A stretch of 32,131 nucleotides of DNA, from NCBI GenBank assembly GCA_025966225.1, contig JAOPVI010000385.1, forward strand, positions 1-32,131, given 5' to 3'. The position numbers and the translations under genes were made by a program. Under the pieces are notes generated by a model. It ran no database searches. It had not been told where the DNA came from and was given only the letters and a program-made list of their open reading frames with translations. Within the stretch, counting starts at the first letter, position 1. Every line of letters begins with the position of its first letter. Shown in pieces: positions 1 through 9,062 of this stretch. The DNA comes from Mycobacterium sp. Its GTDB lineage: Bacteria > Actinomycetota > Actinomycetes > Mycobacteriales > Mycobacteriaceae.

Positions 1-382
1 CGTCGATCCCGGCCACGTGTACGCCACAGGTAGGTCCGCCGGTGCATTTATGGTCAATCGGCTGGCGTGCGAACGTGCGGACGTCTTCGCCGCCATCGCC
101 CCGGTGGCGGGCACCCTGGGCGTGAACACGGGGTGCGCACCGTCGCGGCCGGTGGCGGTGCTGGCGACGCACGGTACCGCCGATCCGGTCGTGCCCTTCA
201 ACGGCGGCCCCATGGTCGGTCGGGGCGGTCCGAGCGACATCGTCTCCGCTGCCGAGATGGCGGCGCGCTGGAGGCAGGCCGGCGGGGACGTGGTGCTCAG
301 GCAGATCGATGGTGGCGGCCATTTCTGGCCCGGCGATACCGCCGAAGCATCGGCGCAGTTCTTCGACAGCCATTCGAGGTAG
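1..382 (+). CDS. PHB depolymerase / feruloyl esterase-like alpha/beta hydrolase, 3' part only
   Basis: This is the C-terminal part of an alpha/beta hydrolase of the polyhydroxybutyrate depolymerase/LpqC type; the frame is open from base 2 and the start lies outside the window. All three elements of the triad are visible: the nucleophile elbow GRSAG (Ser) next to a VDPGHVYATG strand, the acid in HGTADPVVPF, and the His in GGGHFWPG close to the end. The family hydrolyses short-chain ester bonds and members are often secreted or lipoproteins, but the N-terminus that would show a signal peptide is missing. The TAG stop is at 380-382. The gene faces mmsB tail to tail across 103 bases. The family is clear; the substrate is unknown. 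Confidence 0.8.
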   Translation, partial: VDPGHVYATGRSAGAFMVNRLACERADVFAAIAPVAGTLGVNTGCAPSRPVAVLATHGTADPVVPFNGGPMVGRGGPSDIVSAAEMAARWRQAGGDVVLRQIDGGGHFWPGDTAEASAQFFDSHSR

Positions 383-435
383 CCGCTTACCCGTTCCCAA
401 CTACCATCTCCATGTTGGACGACCCGCGGCATCTC

Positions 436-451
436 GGGCTTCGGCAAGCCC
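436..451. terminator. Candidate bidirectional terminator hairpin
   Basis: A perfect 6-bp stem GGGCTT/AAGCCC closes a CGGC loop between two convergent genes. It has no clear U-run, which is common for mycobacterial terminators. The rest of 383-485 shows nothing else. The location is the main support. Confidence 0.4.
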
Positions 452-485
452 TGTTCCGGGACGTGCTTGGGGCCCGAACGCAGCT

Positions 486-1361
486 CTAACTGTTGCGCAA
501 CAGCTCGATGACCGCGCTGAAGTCCTTGTCGGCGTGGTCGGCGGCGAACTTTGCGTAGATCTCCGCGGCGTGGCTGCCCAGCGGTGCGGTTGAACCCGTT
601 GAGCCGACCGCGTCCATGGCCAGGCCGATGTCCTTGTTCATCAATGCGGTCGCGAAGCCCGGCTTGAAGTCGTTGTTGGCAGGCGACGTCGGAACAGGTC
701 CTGGCACAGGACAATTCGTGTGCACGGCCCAGCAGTTGCCCGTCGCTCCGGTGATCACGTCGAACAGCGCCTGCGCGGACAGCCCCAGCTTTTCGGCAAG
801 CACGAACGCCTCGCCGACCGCGATCTGCTGGACGGCCAGCACCATGTTGTTGCACAGCTTGGCGGCTTGACCGGTGCCCGAGGCGCCGCAATGAATGATC
901 TTGCCCGCCAACGGCTCCAGCACAGGTCGCGCGCGGTCCACGGCGTCGTCCTCACCGCCGACCATGAAGGCAAGCGTGCCCGCCGTCGCGCCCTTCACGC
1001 CTCCGGAAACCGGCGCGTCGAGTTGGCCGAAGCCACCCTCGGCCGCCTGGGCATGGATCGTCCTGGCGTCGTCGACGGAAATCGTTGAGGTGTCGATGAA
1101 CAGGGTTTCGGCTTTGGCGGCGGGCAGCGCCTCGGCGTAGCAGGCCTTGACGATGTCGCCATTGGGCAGCGAGGTCATCACCACGTCGGCACCTGCCACC
1201 GCCTCGGCACCGGTGTCGAAGACCTGTGCGCCCTTTTCCGCGGCGGCCGACTTCAGCGCGGCCACCGGGTCGAAGCCGCGCACGGTATGCCCGGCCGCGA
1301 CGAGGTTCGCCGCCATCGGACCGCCCATGTGGCCCAAGCCCAAGAACGCGATCGTGCTCAT
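486..1361 (-). CDS. mmsB: 3-hydroxyisobutyrate dehydrogenase
   Basis: The 291-aa product oxidises 3-hydroxyisobutyrate to methylmalonate semialdehyde with NAD+ in valine breakdown. The Rossmann fingerprint FLGLGHMGGPMAANL starts at residue 6. The substrate-site motif DAPVSGG is followed by KGATAGTLAFMVGG, and GTGQAAKLCNN carries the catalytic Lys. The frame stays open far upstream, but the ATG at 1361 is chosen because an AGGAGA Shine-Dalgarno lies just before it and the protein then begins directly with the nucleotide-binding strand. The stop codon of the upstream acyl-CoA dehydrogenase ends 8 bases before this start, inside the ribosome-binding region, so the two genes are probably translationally coupled. 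It is the last gene of the mmsA-fadE9-mmsB operon, in the order I recall for Rv0753c-Rv0751c. Confidence 0.95.
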   Translation of the reverse strand: MSTIAFLGLGHMGGPMAANLVAAGHTVRGFDPVAALKSAAAEKGAQVFDTGAEAVAGADVVMTSLPNGDIVKACYAEALPAAKAETLFIDTSTISVDDARTIHAQAAEGGFGQLDAPVSGGVKGATAGTLAFMVGGEDDAVDRARPVLEPLAGKIIHCGASGTGQAAKLCNNMVLAVQQIAVGEAFVLAEKLGLSAQALFDVITGATGNCWAVHTNCPVPGPVPTSPANNDFKPGFATALMNKDIGLAMDAVGSTGSTAPLGSHAAEIYAKFAADHADKDFSAVIELLRNS

Positions 1362-1369
1362 CTGATCTC

Positions 1370-2536
1370 CTATGCGGACGCGCGGGCGCGGGTGGCCTCG
1401 GCCCGGCCGATGACCACGCGCATGATTTCGTTGGTTCCCTCGAGGATTCGGTGCACCCGTAGGTCGCGGACGATCTTCTCCAGCCCGTACTCGCGCAGAT
1501 AGCCGTAACCGCCGTGCAGCTGCAGTGCCTGATCGGCCACCTCGAAGCACGCGTCGGTGACATACCGTTTGGCCATCGCACACAGCTCGACCTTGTCGGG
1601 GTGATTGTCGTCGAGCGCGGTTGCCGCCCGCCACAACAGGGTTCGCGACGCTTGCAGCGCGGTGGCCATGTCGGCCAGCGTGAACCGGATGGTGGGCTCG
1701 TCGAGCAGGGCGCCGCCGAACGCTTGGCGATCGGCCAGATAACCCGTCGCCTTGTCGTAGGCGGCCTGTGCACCGCCGAGTGAGCATGCCGCGATGTTGA
1801 TCCGGCCGCCGTTGAGTCCGTTCATCGCGATGCCGAACCCGGTACCTTCGCCGTCGGCGCCGCCCAACATCGCGTCGGCAGGCACCCGAACGCCTTCGAA
1901 CACGACCTGCGCGGTCGGCTGAGCATTCCAGCCCATCTTCTGTTCGTCCGCGCCGAAACTCAGTCCCGGCGCATCCTTTTCGACCACAAACGCCGAGATG
2001 CCACCCGGACCGTCACCGCCGGTGCGGGCCATCACGACGTACATATCTGACGTCCCTGCACCGGAGATGAACTGCTTGACGCCGTCGATGACGAAGTCAC
2101 CGCCGTCACGAACAGCCTTGGTGCGCAACGCACCCGCATCCGATCCGGCACCGGGCTCGGTCAGGCAGTAGGAGGCGATGGCCTCCATCGTCGCCAGCCG
2201 CGGCACCCACGACTTGCGCTGTTCGTCGGTGCCGAAGGTGTCAACCATCCACGCACACATGTTGTGGATGGACATGAACGCCGCGATGGTGGGGTCTGCC
2301 GCGGCGAGCTGCTCGAAGATACGGACGGCATCGAGCCGGCGCAGCTCGCTGCCGCCGACATCCTCCCGGCAGTAGATGGCGGCCATGCCGAGCTCGGCCG
2401 CCTCGCGCAGCACGTCGGTGGGGAAGTGGTGCTTCTCGTCCCACTCCAGCGCGTATGGCGCGAGGCGCTTTTCAGCGAACGCGGCCGCCGTCTCGGCGAT
2501 CACGCGTTCGTCGTCGTCCAGCCCGAAGATGTCCAT
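1370..2536 (-). CDS. fadE9: Acyl-CoA dehydrogenase, probable isobutyryl-CoA dehydrogenase
   Basis: The 388-aa FAD flavoprotein has the full acyl-CoA dehydrogenase fold. An N-terminal helical domain (about 1-115) is followed by the FAD/substrate motif CLTEPGAGSDAG near residue 140, a middle beta domain, and a C-terminal helical domain with LHGGYGYLREY and the catalytic-base segment RILEGTNEIMR. Placement between methylmalonate-semialdehyde dehydrogenase and 3-hydroxyisobutyrate dehydrogenase makes isobutyryl-CoA, from valine, the likely substrate. The later hydratase and hydrolase steps are not encoded here. The ATG directly follows the mmsA stop (TAG-ATG, no gap), again pointing to coupling. 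The symbol rests on synteny; substrate specificity is inferred. Confidence 0.92.
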   Translation of the reverse strand: MDIFGLDDDERVIAETAAAFAEKRLAPYALEWDEKHHFPTDVLREAAELGMAAIYCREDVGGSELRRLDAVRIFEQLAAADPTIAAFMSIHNMCAWMVDTFGTDEQRKSWVPRLATMEAIASYCLTEPGAGSDAGALRTKAVRDGGDFVIDGVKQFISGAGTSDMYVVMARTGGDGPGGISAFVVEKDAPGLSFGADEQKMGWNAQPTAQVVFEGVRVPADAMLGGADGEGTGFGIAMNGLNGGRINIAACSLGGAQAAYDKATGYLADRQAFGGALLDEPTIRFTLADMATALQASRTLLWRAATALDDNHPDKVELCAMAKRYVTDACFEVADQALQLHGGYGYLREYGLEKIVRDLRVHRILEGTNEIMRVVIGRAEATRARASA

Positions 2537-4054
2537 CTACTTCATTGTCGGGATGACGAACTCGGCGCCGTGGCTTCCCGCGGGCCAGCGCTGCGTCACC
2601 GTCTTGACCTTGGTGTAGAAGATGATCGACGACGGTCCGTGCTGGTTGAGGTCGCCGAAGCCAGACCGCTTCCAGCCGCCGAAGCTGTGGTAGGCGACCG
2701 GGACGGGGATCGGCACGTTGACGCCGACCATGCCGACCTGCACACGTGACACGAAGTCGCGCGCGGTGTCGCCGTCGCGAGTGAAGATCGCCACGCCGTT
2801 TCCGTACTCGTGCTCGGAAGGAAGGGCCAGTGCTTCTTCGTAGCTGTCGGTCCTGACGATGCACAGCACCGGGCCGAAGATCTCGTCCTTGTAGATCGAC
2901 ATGTCGGTGGTGACGTGGTCGAACAGGGTGGGCCCGATGAAGTAGCCGCCCTCGAGGCTGGCGTCACCGAAGGTCAGGTCGTCGCTGGCCCGGTCGCGGC
3001 CGTCGACGACGGCCTCCGCGCCCGCTTCGATGCCCTGTCCGATGTAGTCCTTGACCCTGGCCAGTGCCGCCGGGGTGACCAGTGGCCCGTAGTCGGCCTT
3101 CGGGTCGAGGCTGTGGCCGACGCGCAACTGGTTGACCCGCTCGACGAGCCTGGCGCGGAGGCGGTCGGCAGTTTCCTTGCCAACCGGGACCGCGACGCTG
3201 ATCGCCATGCAGCGCTCGCCGGCGCTGCCGTAGCCGGCGCCGATCAGAGCGTCGACGGCTTGGTCGAGGTCGGCGTCGGGCATCACGATCATGTGGTTCT
3301 TGGCGCCGCCGAAGCACTGCGCACGCTTGCCGTTGGCCGCGGCCGTCGAGTAGATGTACTGGGCGATGTCGGAGCTTCCGACGAAGCCGACGGCCTGGAT
3401 GTCGGGGTTGTTCAGGATGGCGTCGACGGCTTCCTTGTCGCCGTGGACGACCTGGAACACGCCCCTTGGCAGCCCTGCTTCTTCGAAGAGTTCGGCGAGC
3501 CGTACGGGCACCGACGGGTCGCGCTCGCTTGGCTTGAGAATGAAGGCGTTCCCACACGCCAGCGCGGGCCCGGCCTTCCACAGCGGGATCATCGCAGGGA
3601 AGTTGAACGGCGTGATGCCCGCGACGACGCCAAGTGGCTGACGCAGGGAGTAGACATCGATGCCACCGCCTGCGCCCTCGGTGTACTCACCCTTCAGCAG
3701 GTGCGGGATGCCGATGGCGAACTCGATGACCTCGACGCCGCGCTGAATGTCACCGAGCGAGTCGGCGATGGTCTTGCCGTGCTCGAGGGAGAGCAGTTCG
3801 GCGAGCTCGTTGGCGTTCTTGTTGACCAGTTCGACGAACTTCATCATCACCCGCGCGCGTCGCTGCGGGTTCCAGGCGGCCCACTCCTTCTGCGCCTCGA
3901 CGGCGATTGCGACGGCGGCGTCGACGTCGGCCGTCGAGGCCATGGCTACCTGCGACTGAACCTCGCCCGTGCTGGGGTTGAGCACGTCAGCGGTGCGCGT
4001 CGACGTACCGGCGGTGCGCTGACCGTCGATGAAGTGCGGAATCTGTGTGGTCAT
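2537..4054 (-). CDS. mmsA: CoA-acylating methylmalonate-semialdehyde dehydrogenase
   Basis: The 505-aa member of the aldehyde dehydrogenase superfamily converts methylmalonate semialdehyde to propionyl-CoA with NAD+ and CoA, the last step of distal valine catabolism. Visible motifs are PFNFPAMIPLWKAGPALACG and LKPSERDPSVP for NAD binding, and GSAGERCMA with the catalytic Cys. Where hydrolytic aldehyde dehydrogenases carry the general-base Glu in an ELGGK motif, this protein has CFGGAKNH, as is typical of the CoA-acylating branch. The frame is open 33 codons further upstream, but the ATG at 4054 gives the normal family N-terminus (TTQIPHFIDGQ) and lies just downstream of a promoter/operator candidate. 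It is the first gene of its operon. Confidence 0.95.
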   Translation of the reverse strand: MTTQIPHFIDGQRTAGTSTRTADVLNPSTGEVQSQVAMASTADVDAAVAIAVEAQKEWAAWNPQRRARVMMKFVELVNKNANELAELLSLEHGKTIADSLGDIQRGVEVIEFAIGIPHLLKGEYTEGAGGGIDVYSLRQPLGVVAGITPFNFPAMIPLWKAGPALACGNAFILKPSERDPSVPVRLAELFEEAGLPRGVFQVVHGDKEAVDAILNNPDIQAVGFVGSSDIAQYIYSTAAANGKRAQCFGGAKNHMIVMPDADLDQAVDALIGAGYGSAGERCMAISVAVPVGKETADRLRARLVERVNQLRVGHSLDPKADYGPLVTPAALARVKDYIGQGIEAGAEAVVDGRDRASDDLTFGDASLEGGYFIGPTLFDHVTTDMSIYKDEIFGPVLCIVRTDSYEEALALPSEHEYGNGVAIFTRDGDTARDFVSRVQVGMVGVNVPIPVPVAYHSFGGWKRSGFGDLNQHGPSSIIFYTKVKTVTQRWPAGSHGAEFVIPTMK

Positions 4055-4079
4055 GAGGGCCCCTAGGACGAAAAGACGA

Positions 4080-4099
4080 TTACTAGGACATCCTAGTAA
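4080..4099. promoter_or_regulatory. 20-bp palindrome, candidate operator for the mmsA operon
   Basis: The 9-bp arms TTACTAGGA and TCCTAGTAA flank a 2-base centre and match perfectly. It lies 26 bases before the mmsA ATG. The half-site core CTAGGAC recurs at 4063-4069, 20 bases from the copy in the palindrome. The symmetry and size fit a dimeric repressor, for example TetR-type, but the regulator is not in the window. Confidence 0.65.
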
Positions 4100-4119
4100 C
4101 TCGGGGCGGCCGGACGCAA
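4090..4119 (-). promoter_or_regulatory. mmsA: Probable sigma-70 promoter of mmsA-fadE9-mmsB
   Basis: Read on the minus strand, TTGCGT (4114-4119) and TAGGAT (4090-4095) are 18 bases apart. The -10 box lies inside the 20-bp palindrome, so a protein bound there would block RNA polymerase. The 5' leader would be about 30 bases. The match is by eye only. Confidence 0.45.
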
Positions 4120-4218
4120 GGGCCGCCTGCCGCGCCATCGTCGGTCCGCGCATCGTCGAGTTGTCGTGCGCCAGCCCGAGCTACTGTGAACGTGCTGGGA
4201 GTCGTCGGCATCACGGGT

Positions 4219-4247
4219 TGTAACCTCGGCCGCTATCACATGATGTG
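4219..4247 (+). promoter_or_regulatory. Candidate ECF promoter upstream of the sigma factor gene
   Basis: TGTAACC (4219-4225), 16 bases, then GATGTG (4242-4247). The same -35-like heptamer, spacing and an internal TATC at the same offset occur before the cupredoxin gene at 5528. An AAC-containing -35 and a 16-base spacer are typical of ECF sigma factors, which often activate their own gene. If it is used, transcription starts near 4255, so the in-frame GTG at 4245 cannot be the start codon. Confidence 0.45.
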
Positions 4248-4277
4248 CACGGCCTCCCCGACGTAGACAGGCGACAC

Positions 4278-4823
4278 GTGACGGCACGACGCGACCGCGC
4301 GCACCCGCGACCCCTACGGGTGGTGTCGTCCGATGATCGCTATCCCGACTGGGAGGCCGTTTACGAGGACAACGCGACGTGGGTCTACCGCACGATCTAC
4401 GCCAGAGTCGGCAATCAGGCCGACGCCGAGGACCTCACCGCTGAGGTCTTCATGGCGGCGTTGCGGCCGCTGCGGCTGACCGCCACCGTCGCCGAGGTGC
4501 GCTCGTATCTGAAGAACACTGCGCGCACGGTGCTGGCGGCGCACTGGCGCCAGACGATGGGCCGTGAGATCACCGAGATCGAAGGCGACATCGCGGCACC
4601 GCCGGAACGCGAGGAGGCGATCAGCACGGCACCCGAACGCGTGGCCACCGTGATGGAGACACTGCCCGACAACTACCGCCGCATACTGGAACTGCGATTC
4701 CTGCAGAATCTGTCGATCAAGGAGTCGGCGTCGGCGATGGGGGTGAGCGTGGCCAATGCCAAAGTGCTCCAACACCGGGCCCTGCGGCTTGCAGCCCAGG
4801 TCAACGAGAAGGGCACGCCATGA
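4278..4823 (+). CDS. ECF-type RNA polymerase sigma factor
   Basis: The product is about 181 aa with sigma region 2 (YPDWEAVYEDNATWVYR, then DAEDLTAEVFMAALR) and region 4 (LPDNYRRILELRFLQNLSIKESA, then VSVANAKVLQHRALR, the helix-turn-helix). There is no region 3, as expected of extracytoplasmic-function sigmas. The start is uncertain. GTG 4278 has a weak AGG six bases upstream; GTG 4320 or 4323 would put the start closer to region 2; GTG 4245 would lie upstream of the proposed transcription start. The stop overlaps the start of the Rieske gene by 4 nt, the arrangement normally seen between a sigma gene and its anti-sigma gene. It does not look like one of the named mycobacterial sigmas I can recall, so no symbol is given. 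Confidence 0.88.
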   Translation: MTARRDRAHPRPLRVVSSDDRYPDWEAVYEDNATWVYRTIYARVGNQADAEDLTAEVFMAALRPLRLTATVAEVRSYLKNTARTVLAAHWRQTMGREITEIEGDIAAPPEREEAISTAPERVATVMETLPDNYRRILELRFLQNLSIKESASAMGVSVANAKVLQHRALRLAAQVNEKGTP

Positions 4824-5524
4824 ACGAGCGAGGGTTGCGCAGGTACCTCGACGATCTGATGCGCAACCGCAAGCCCAAGGGTTTCGTCCCCGATGACTTC
4901 GAGGCCGCGCAGATGCGCACCGCGATCGACCTGCAGGCCGCTCGGCCCGGCGCCGACGAGCCGCGCCCAGAGTTCCTTGCCGACTTGCACAGCCGGCTCG
5001 CAGCGCAGCTGGACGACGAGTCCGGAGCTGCGCCTTCGCCGACGTGGTTGCACGCCAACCGTCGCCAAGTGATCGTCGGCACTTCTGCCGCGGCGACCGC
5101 TGCAGTTGCGGCGGTGGCCGTGGACCGGCTACTGCTGCGCGGCGACCAGGGCGATGACGTACAGGTCGCGCAGGACCTGGTGCCGACCGAGGGCGCCTGG
5201 CAGCGCGTGGCCGCCAGCTCCGACGTGACCGAGGGCGGCATGCATCCGTTCGATCTGGGCTCCGTGGTCGGCTTCGTTCGTCGGGTGGATGGCCGCGCCG
5301 AGGGCGTTTCGGGCATCTGTACGCACCAGGGCTGCCGGCTGTGGTTCGACGGGCCCGACGATCGGCTGCGCTGCCCATGTCACTCGACGTCCTTCTCGAA
5401 GGAAGGCCAGGTGCTCACCCACCAATTGCCGATCTCGCCGAAACCGTTGCCCAAGTTGGAGGTTCGGGAGCTGAACGGCGCCGTCGAGGTCTTCGCGCCG
5501 ACTAGCCGCACCGAGCAGACCTGA
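4820..5524 (+). CDS. Membrane-anchored Rieske [2Fe-2S] protein with an N-terminal helical region; possible redox-sensing anti-sigma factor
   Basis: The 234-aa protein has three parts. Residues 1-75 are polar and helical with no Cys. Residues 80-103 contain NRRQVIVG followed by an Ala-rich hydrophobic stretch, which resembles a Tat-type signal anchor. Residues 120-225 are a Rieske domain with cluster ligands C167, H169, C185 and H188, and the disulfide pair C172/C187 in CTHQGC and CPCHST. Rieske domains of this disulfide type occur in quinol oxidoreductases, but here no cytochrome b or c1 gene is nearby. The gene overlaps an ECF sigma gene by 4 nt (ATGA). An N-terminal sigma-binding segment joined through the membrane to an outside iron-sulfur sensor is therefore a reasonable reading, though it is inference. 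The alternative is an electron carrier whose gene merely sits next to its regulator. Confidence 0.85.
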   Translation: MNERGLRRYLDDLMRNRKPKGFVPDDFEAAQMRTAIDLQAARPGADEPRPEFLADLHSRLAAQLDDESGAAPSPTWLHANRRQVIVGTSAAATAAVAAVAVDRLLLRGDQGDDVQVAQDLVPTEGAWQRVAASSDVTEGGMHPFDLGSVVGFVRRVDGRAEGVSGICTHQGCRLWFDGPDDRLRCPCHSTSFSKEGQVLTHQLPISPKPLPKLEVRELNGAVEVFAPTSRTEQT

Positions 5525-5527
5525 ACG

Positions 5528-5556
5528 TGTAACCCGCCTCCCTATCTGTTGGTGAG
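5528..5556 (+). promoter_or_regulatory. Candidate ECF promoter of the cupredoxin operon
   Basis: TGTAACC (5528-5534), 16 bases, then GGTGAG (5551-5556), with TATC at the same offset as in the copy upstream of the sigma gene. It begins 4 bases after the Rieske stop codon. A start near 5563 leaves a leader of about 40 bases that contains the GGAGG ribosome-binding site at 5591-5595. Confidence 0.45.
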
Positions 5557-5603
5557 AGCCCCGCAGCCCGCGGACTCGTCAACCGACAACGGAGGTAACC
5601 GTC

Positions 5604-6107
5604 GTGTCCCGACGAACCCAGCGCGTCGCAGTCGCGGTGAGCACCGCCCTGACTGCCACCGCGCTGCTACTGGCCGCCTGTGCGGCCACCGACCAACCCG
5701 TGAGCCAACCGAGCCCGATGTTCAGCACTGGTGTCGCGTCGACGCCCGGCATGCAGGGGATGGGCAGCATGCCCGGAATGAGTGGGATGCCCGCAATGAG
5801 TGGGTCGCCGTCGGGGACCGGAGGCTCTGTGCCGCAGGCCCCTGTTGCGCCTGCGGGCCCGAACGAAGTTAACATCGACGGATTCGCCTTTGCCCCAGCG
5901 ACACTGACCGTCACAGCCGGGACCACCGTCACGTGGACCAACAAGGACGAGGACCCACACACCGTCGTCGACGACGGCGGAGTGTTCCGCTCACGGGCGC
6001 TCGGCTCCGGCAGTACGTATTCGTTCACCTTCCCGACGGCGGGCACGTTCGACTACATCTGCTCCATTCACCCGTTCATGCACGGCAGCGTGGTGGTGAC
6101 GCCATGA
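5604..6107 (+). CDS. Cupredoxin-domain lipoprotein with a Met-rich copper-binding stretch
   Basis: The 167-aa exported blue-copper-like protein starts at GTG 5604 behind a strong GGAGG. A basic N-terminus and hydrophobic helix end in the lipobox LAAC, with C26 as the lipidated residue. Residues 50-66 are Met/Gly-rich with Met at about every third position, a common Cu(I) ligand pattern. The C-terminal plastocyanin-like domain (about 85-167) supplies type-1 copper ligands H119 (DPHTVV), C153, H156 and M159 (CSIHPFMHG). It should sit on the outer face of the membrane and bind copper or carry electrons. The next gene overlaps it by 4 nt. Context suggests it works with the Rieske protein and the sigma factor, but no partner is proven. 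Confidence 0.88.
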   Translation: MSRRTQRVAVAVSTALTATALLLAACAATDQPVSQPSPMFSTGVASTPGMQGMGSMPGMSGMPAMSGSPSGTGGSVPQAPVAPAGPNEVNIDGFAFAPATLTVTAGTTVTWTNKDEDPHTVVDDGGVFRSRALGSGSTYSFTFPTAGTFDYICSIHPFMHGSVVVTP

Positions 6108-7066
6108 GGGACGAAATCGAACCCATGACCGATCAGTCTGCTCTTCGCGCAAGCGGCTCATCGATGAGTCGGCGCCAACTCATCAGGCACAGCGCCTGGT
6201 TCGGCGCGGCAGTTGGACTGGCCGTCGTCGGGGGCGAGGTGATCTCCCACGTTGCGGGGGCCGCCACCGCAACCGAGACCCGACCCGCGTTGCGCTTCGC
6301 TCAGGTCAGTGACAGTCACATCGGCTTCACCGGCCCCGCCAACGCCGACGTCTCCGGCTCGTTCACGCGCGCCGTCAACCAGATCAACAACCTGGGTTAC
6401 ACACCCGACTTCGTCATCCACACCGGCGATCTCACCCACCTGGCCACCTCCGCGCAGTTCGACCAGGTGAAGCAGATGCTGTCCGGGCTGAGCACGCCGC
6501 ACGTGTTCACCGTGCCCGGCGAACACGACTCGGTGGACGACGCAGGCCAGAAGTACCGCAAGGTCTTTGGTGCGGGCACCCGCGGCGAGGGGTGGTACAG
6601 CTTCGACATCGCCGGGGTGCACGTCATCGCGTTGGTCAATACGCTCCACATGACCAAGCTCGGACACCTGGGTCAGGACCAGCTCGACTTCGTCAAGAAG
6701 GACGTGGCGCCGCTGTCGAGTGACACCCCGATCATCGTCTTCAGTCACATTCCGCTGTTCGCGATGTATCCCGACTGGGGTTGGGGTACCGACGATTCGG
6801 TACAGGCCCTCTCGTACCTGCGCAGGTTCTCGTCGGTGACCTGCCTGAACGGCCATGTGCATCAGGTCTTCTCGAAGACCGAGGGCAACGTGACGTTCTT
6901 CAGTGGCACCACGACCGCCTACCCGCTGCCGCATCCCGGCGATGGTCCCGCCCCCAAGCCGCTCACCCTGCCCGCTGGAAAGTTGCACGACGCGCTGGGA
7001 ATCAGAGAGGTCGCCTACCACAAGGGTCAGCAGGCGCTGGCGCTGAAGGAAAGGACGTTGCCATGA
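6104..7066 (+). CDS. Tat-exported calcineurin-like metallophosphoesterase
   Basis: The 320-aa protein begins at the ATG that overlaps the cupredoxin stop (ATGA). MSRRQLIRHSAW followed by a hydrophobic stretch ending near AGAATA is a convincing twin-arginine signal, so the enzyme is probably exported already folded with its metals. The binuclear metal site can be followed: D70-S-H72, G108-D109, H215 and G250-H-V-H253. The usual GNHD block is GEHD (139-142), so a Glu replaces the metal-bridging Asn. The family hydrolyses phosphomono- or diesters; the substrate cannot be told from sequence. Lying between a copper lipoprotein and a membrane protein, it is likely part of the same envelope response. 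Confidence 0.87.
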   Translation: MRDEIEPMTDQSALRASGSSMSRRQLIRHSAWFGAAVGLAVVGGEVISHVAGAATATETRPALRFAQVSDSHIGFTGPANADVSGSFTRAVNQINNLGYTPDFVIHTGDLTHLATSAQFDQVKQMLSGLSTPHVFTVPGEHDSVDDAGQKYRKVFGAGTRGEGWYSFDIAGVHVIALVNTLHMTKLGHLGQDQLDFVKKDVAPLSSDTPIIVFSHIPLFAMYPDWGWGTDDSVQALSYLRRFSSVTCLNGHVHQVFSKTEGNVTFFSGTTTAYPLPHPGDGPAPKPLTLPAGKLHDALGIREVAYHKGQQALALKERTLP

Positions 7067-7442
7067 GAGCGTTGGTGTCTCGGATGGTCATTGCCGCGAG
7101 CTTGGTCGTCAGCGGGGTCAGTCACGCCTACCTGTACGCGCATGGCTACGGCCACATTCCGGTCATCGGAACTGGCTTCCTGCTACAGGCCAGCATGTCC
7201 TTCGCCCTCGCGGTGCTGGTTCTGCTCGGTGGCCCCGAGTGGTTGGTGTGGGCCGCGGGTGTGTTGGCCATCGGCGCGCTTGGCGCATTCGCGCTATCCC
7301 GGACGGTCGGCATCGCTGGGTTCTTGGAGCTCGGTTGGGACCCCGCGCCCCACGCGCTGCTGAGTGTGGCAGCCGAAGTCGTCACCGTATTGGCCTGCGG
7401 GGGTTGGTGGTTCAGCCGGCACCGGGCGACGACCGCGCAGAA

Positions 7443-7446
<4 letters not shown>
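7063..7446 (+). CDS. Small four-helix membrane protein of unknown function
   Basis: The 127-aa product starts at the ATG overlapping the phosphoesterase stop by 4 nt. Four hydrophobic segments can be seen, at about residues 4-24, 31-54, 58-80 and 91-115. A conserved-looking SHAYLYAHGYGHIP loop after helix 1 is rich in His and could bind a metal or haem, but I do not recognise the family; it is loosely DoxX-like in size and topology. The stop codon shares the CTAG at 7443-7446 with the convergent rmlC stop. It is the third gene of the cupredoxin operon. Confidence 0.75.
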
Positions 7447-9055
<1,609 letters not shown>

Positions 9056-9062
9056 CTAGCGG

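Noticed and set aside
1362..1787. Upstream extension of mmsB by 142 codons
   Set aside because: It runs antisense-frame through the acyl-CoA dehydrogenase coding region, lacks family similarity, and the internal ATG at 1361 has a proper ribosome-binding site.
2810..4066. 418-codon plus-strand frame opposite mmsA
   Set aside because: It is a GC-rich shadow of a certain gene; the protein is low in recognisable motifs and full of Asp/Val/Gly repeats typical of antisense frames.
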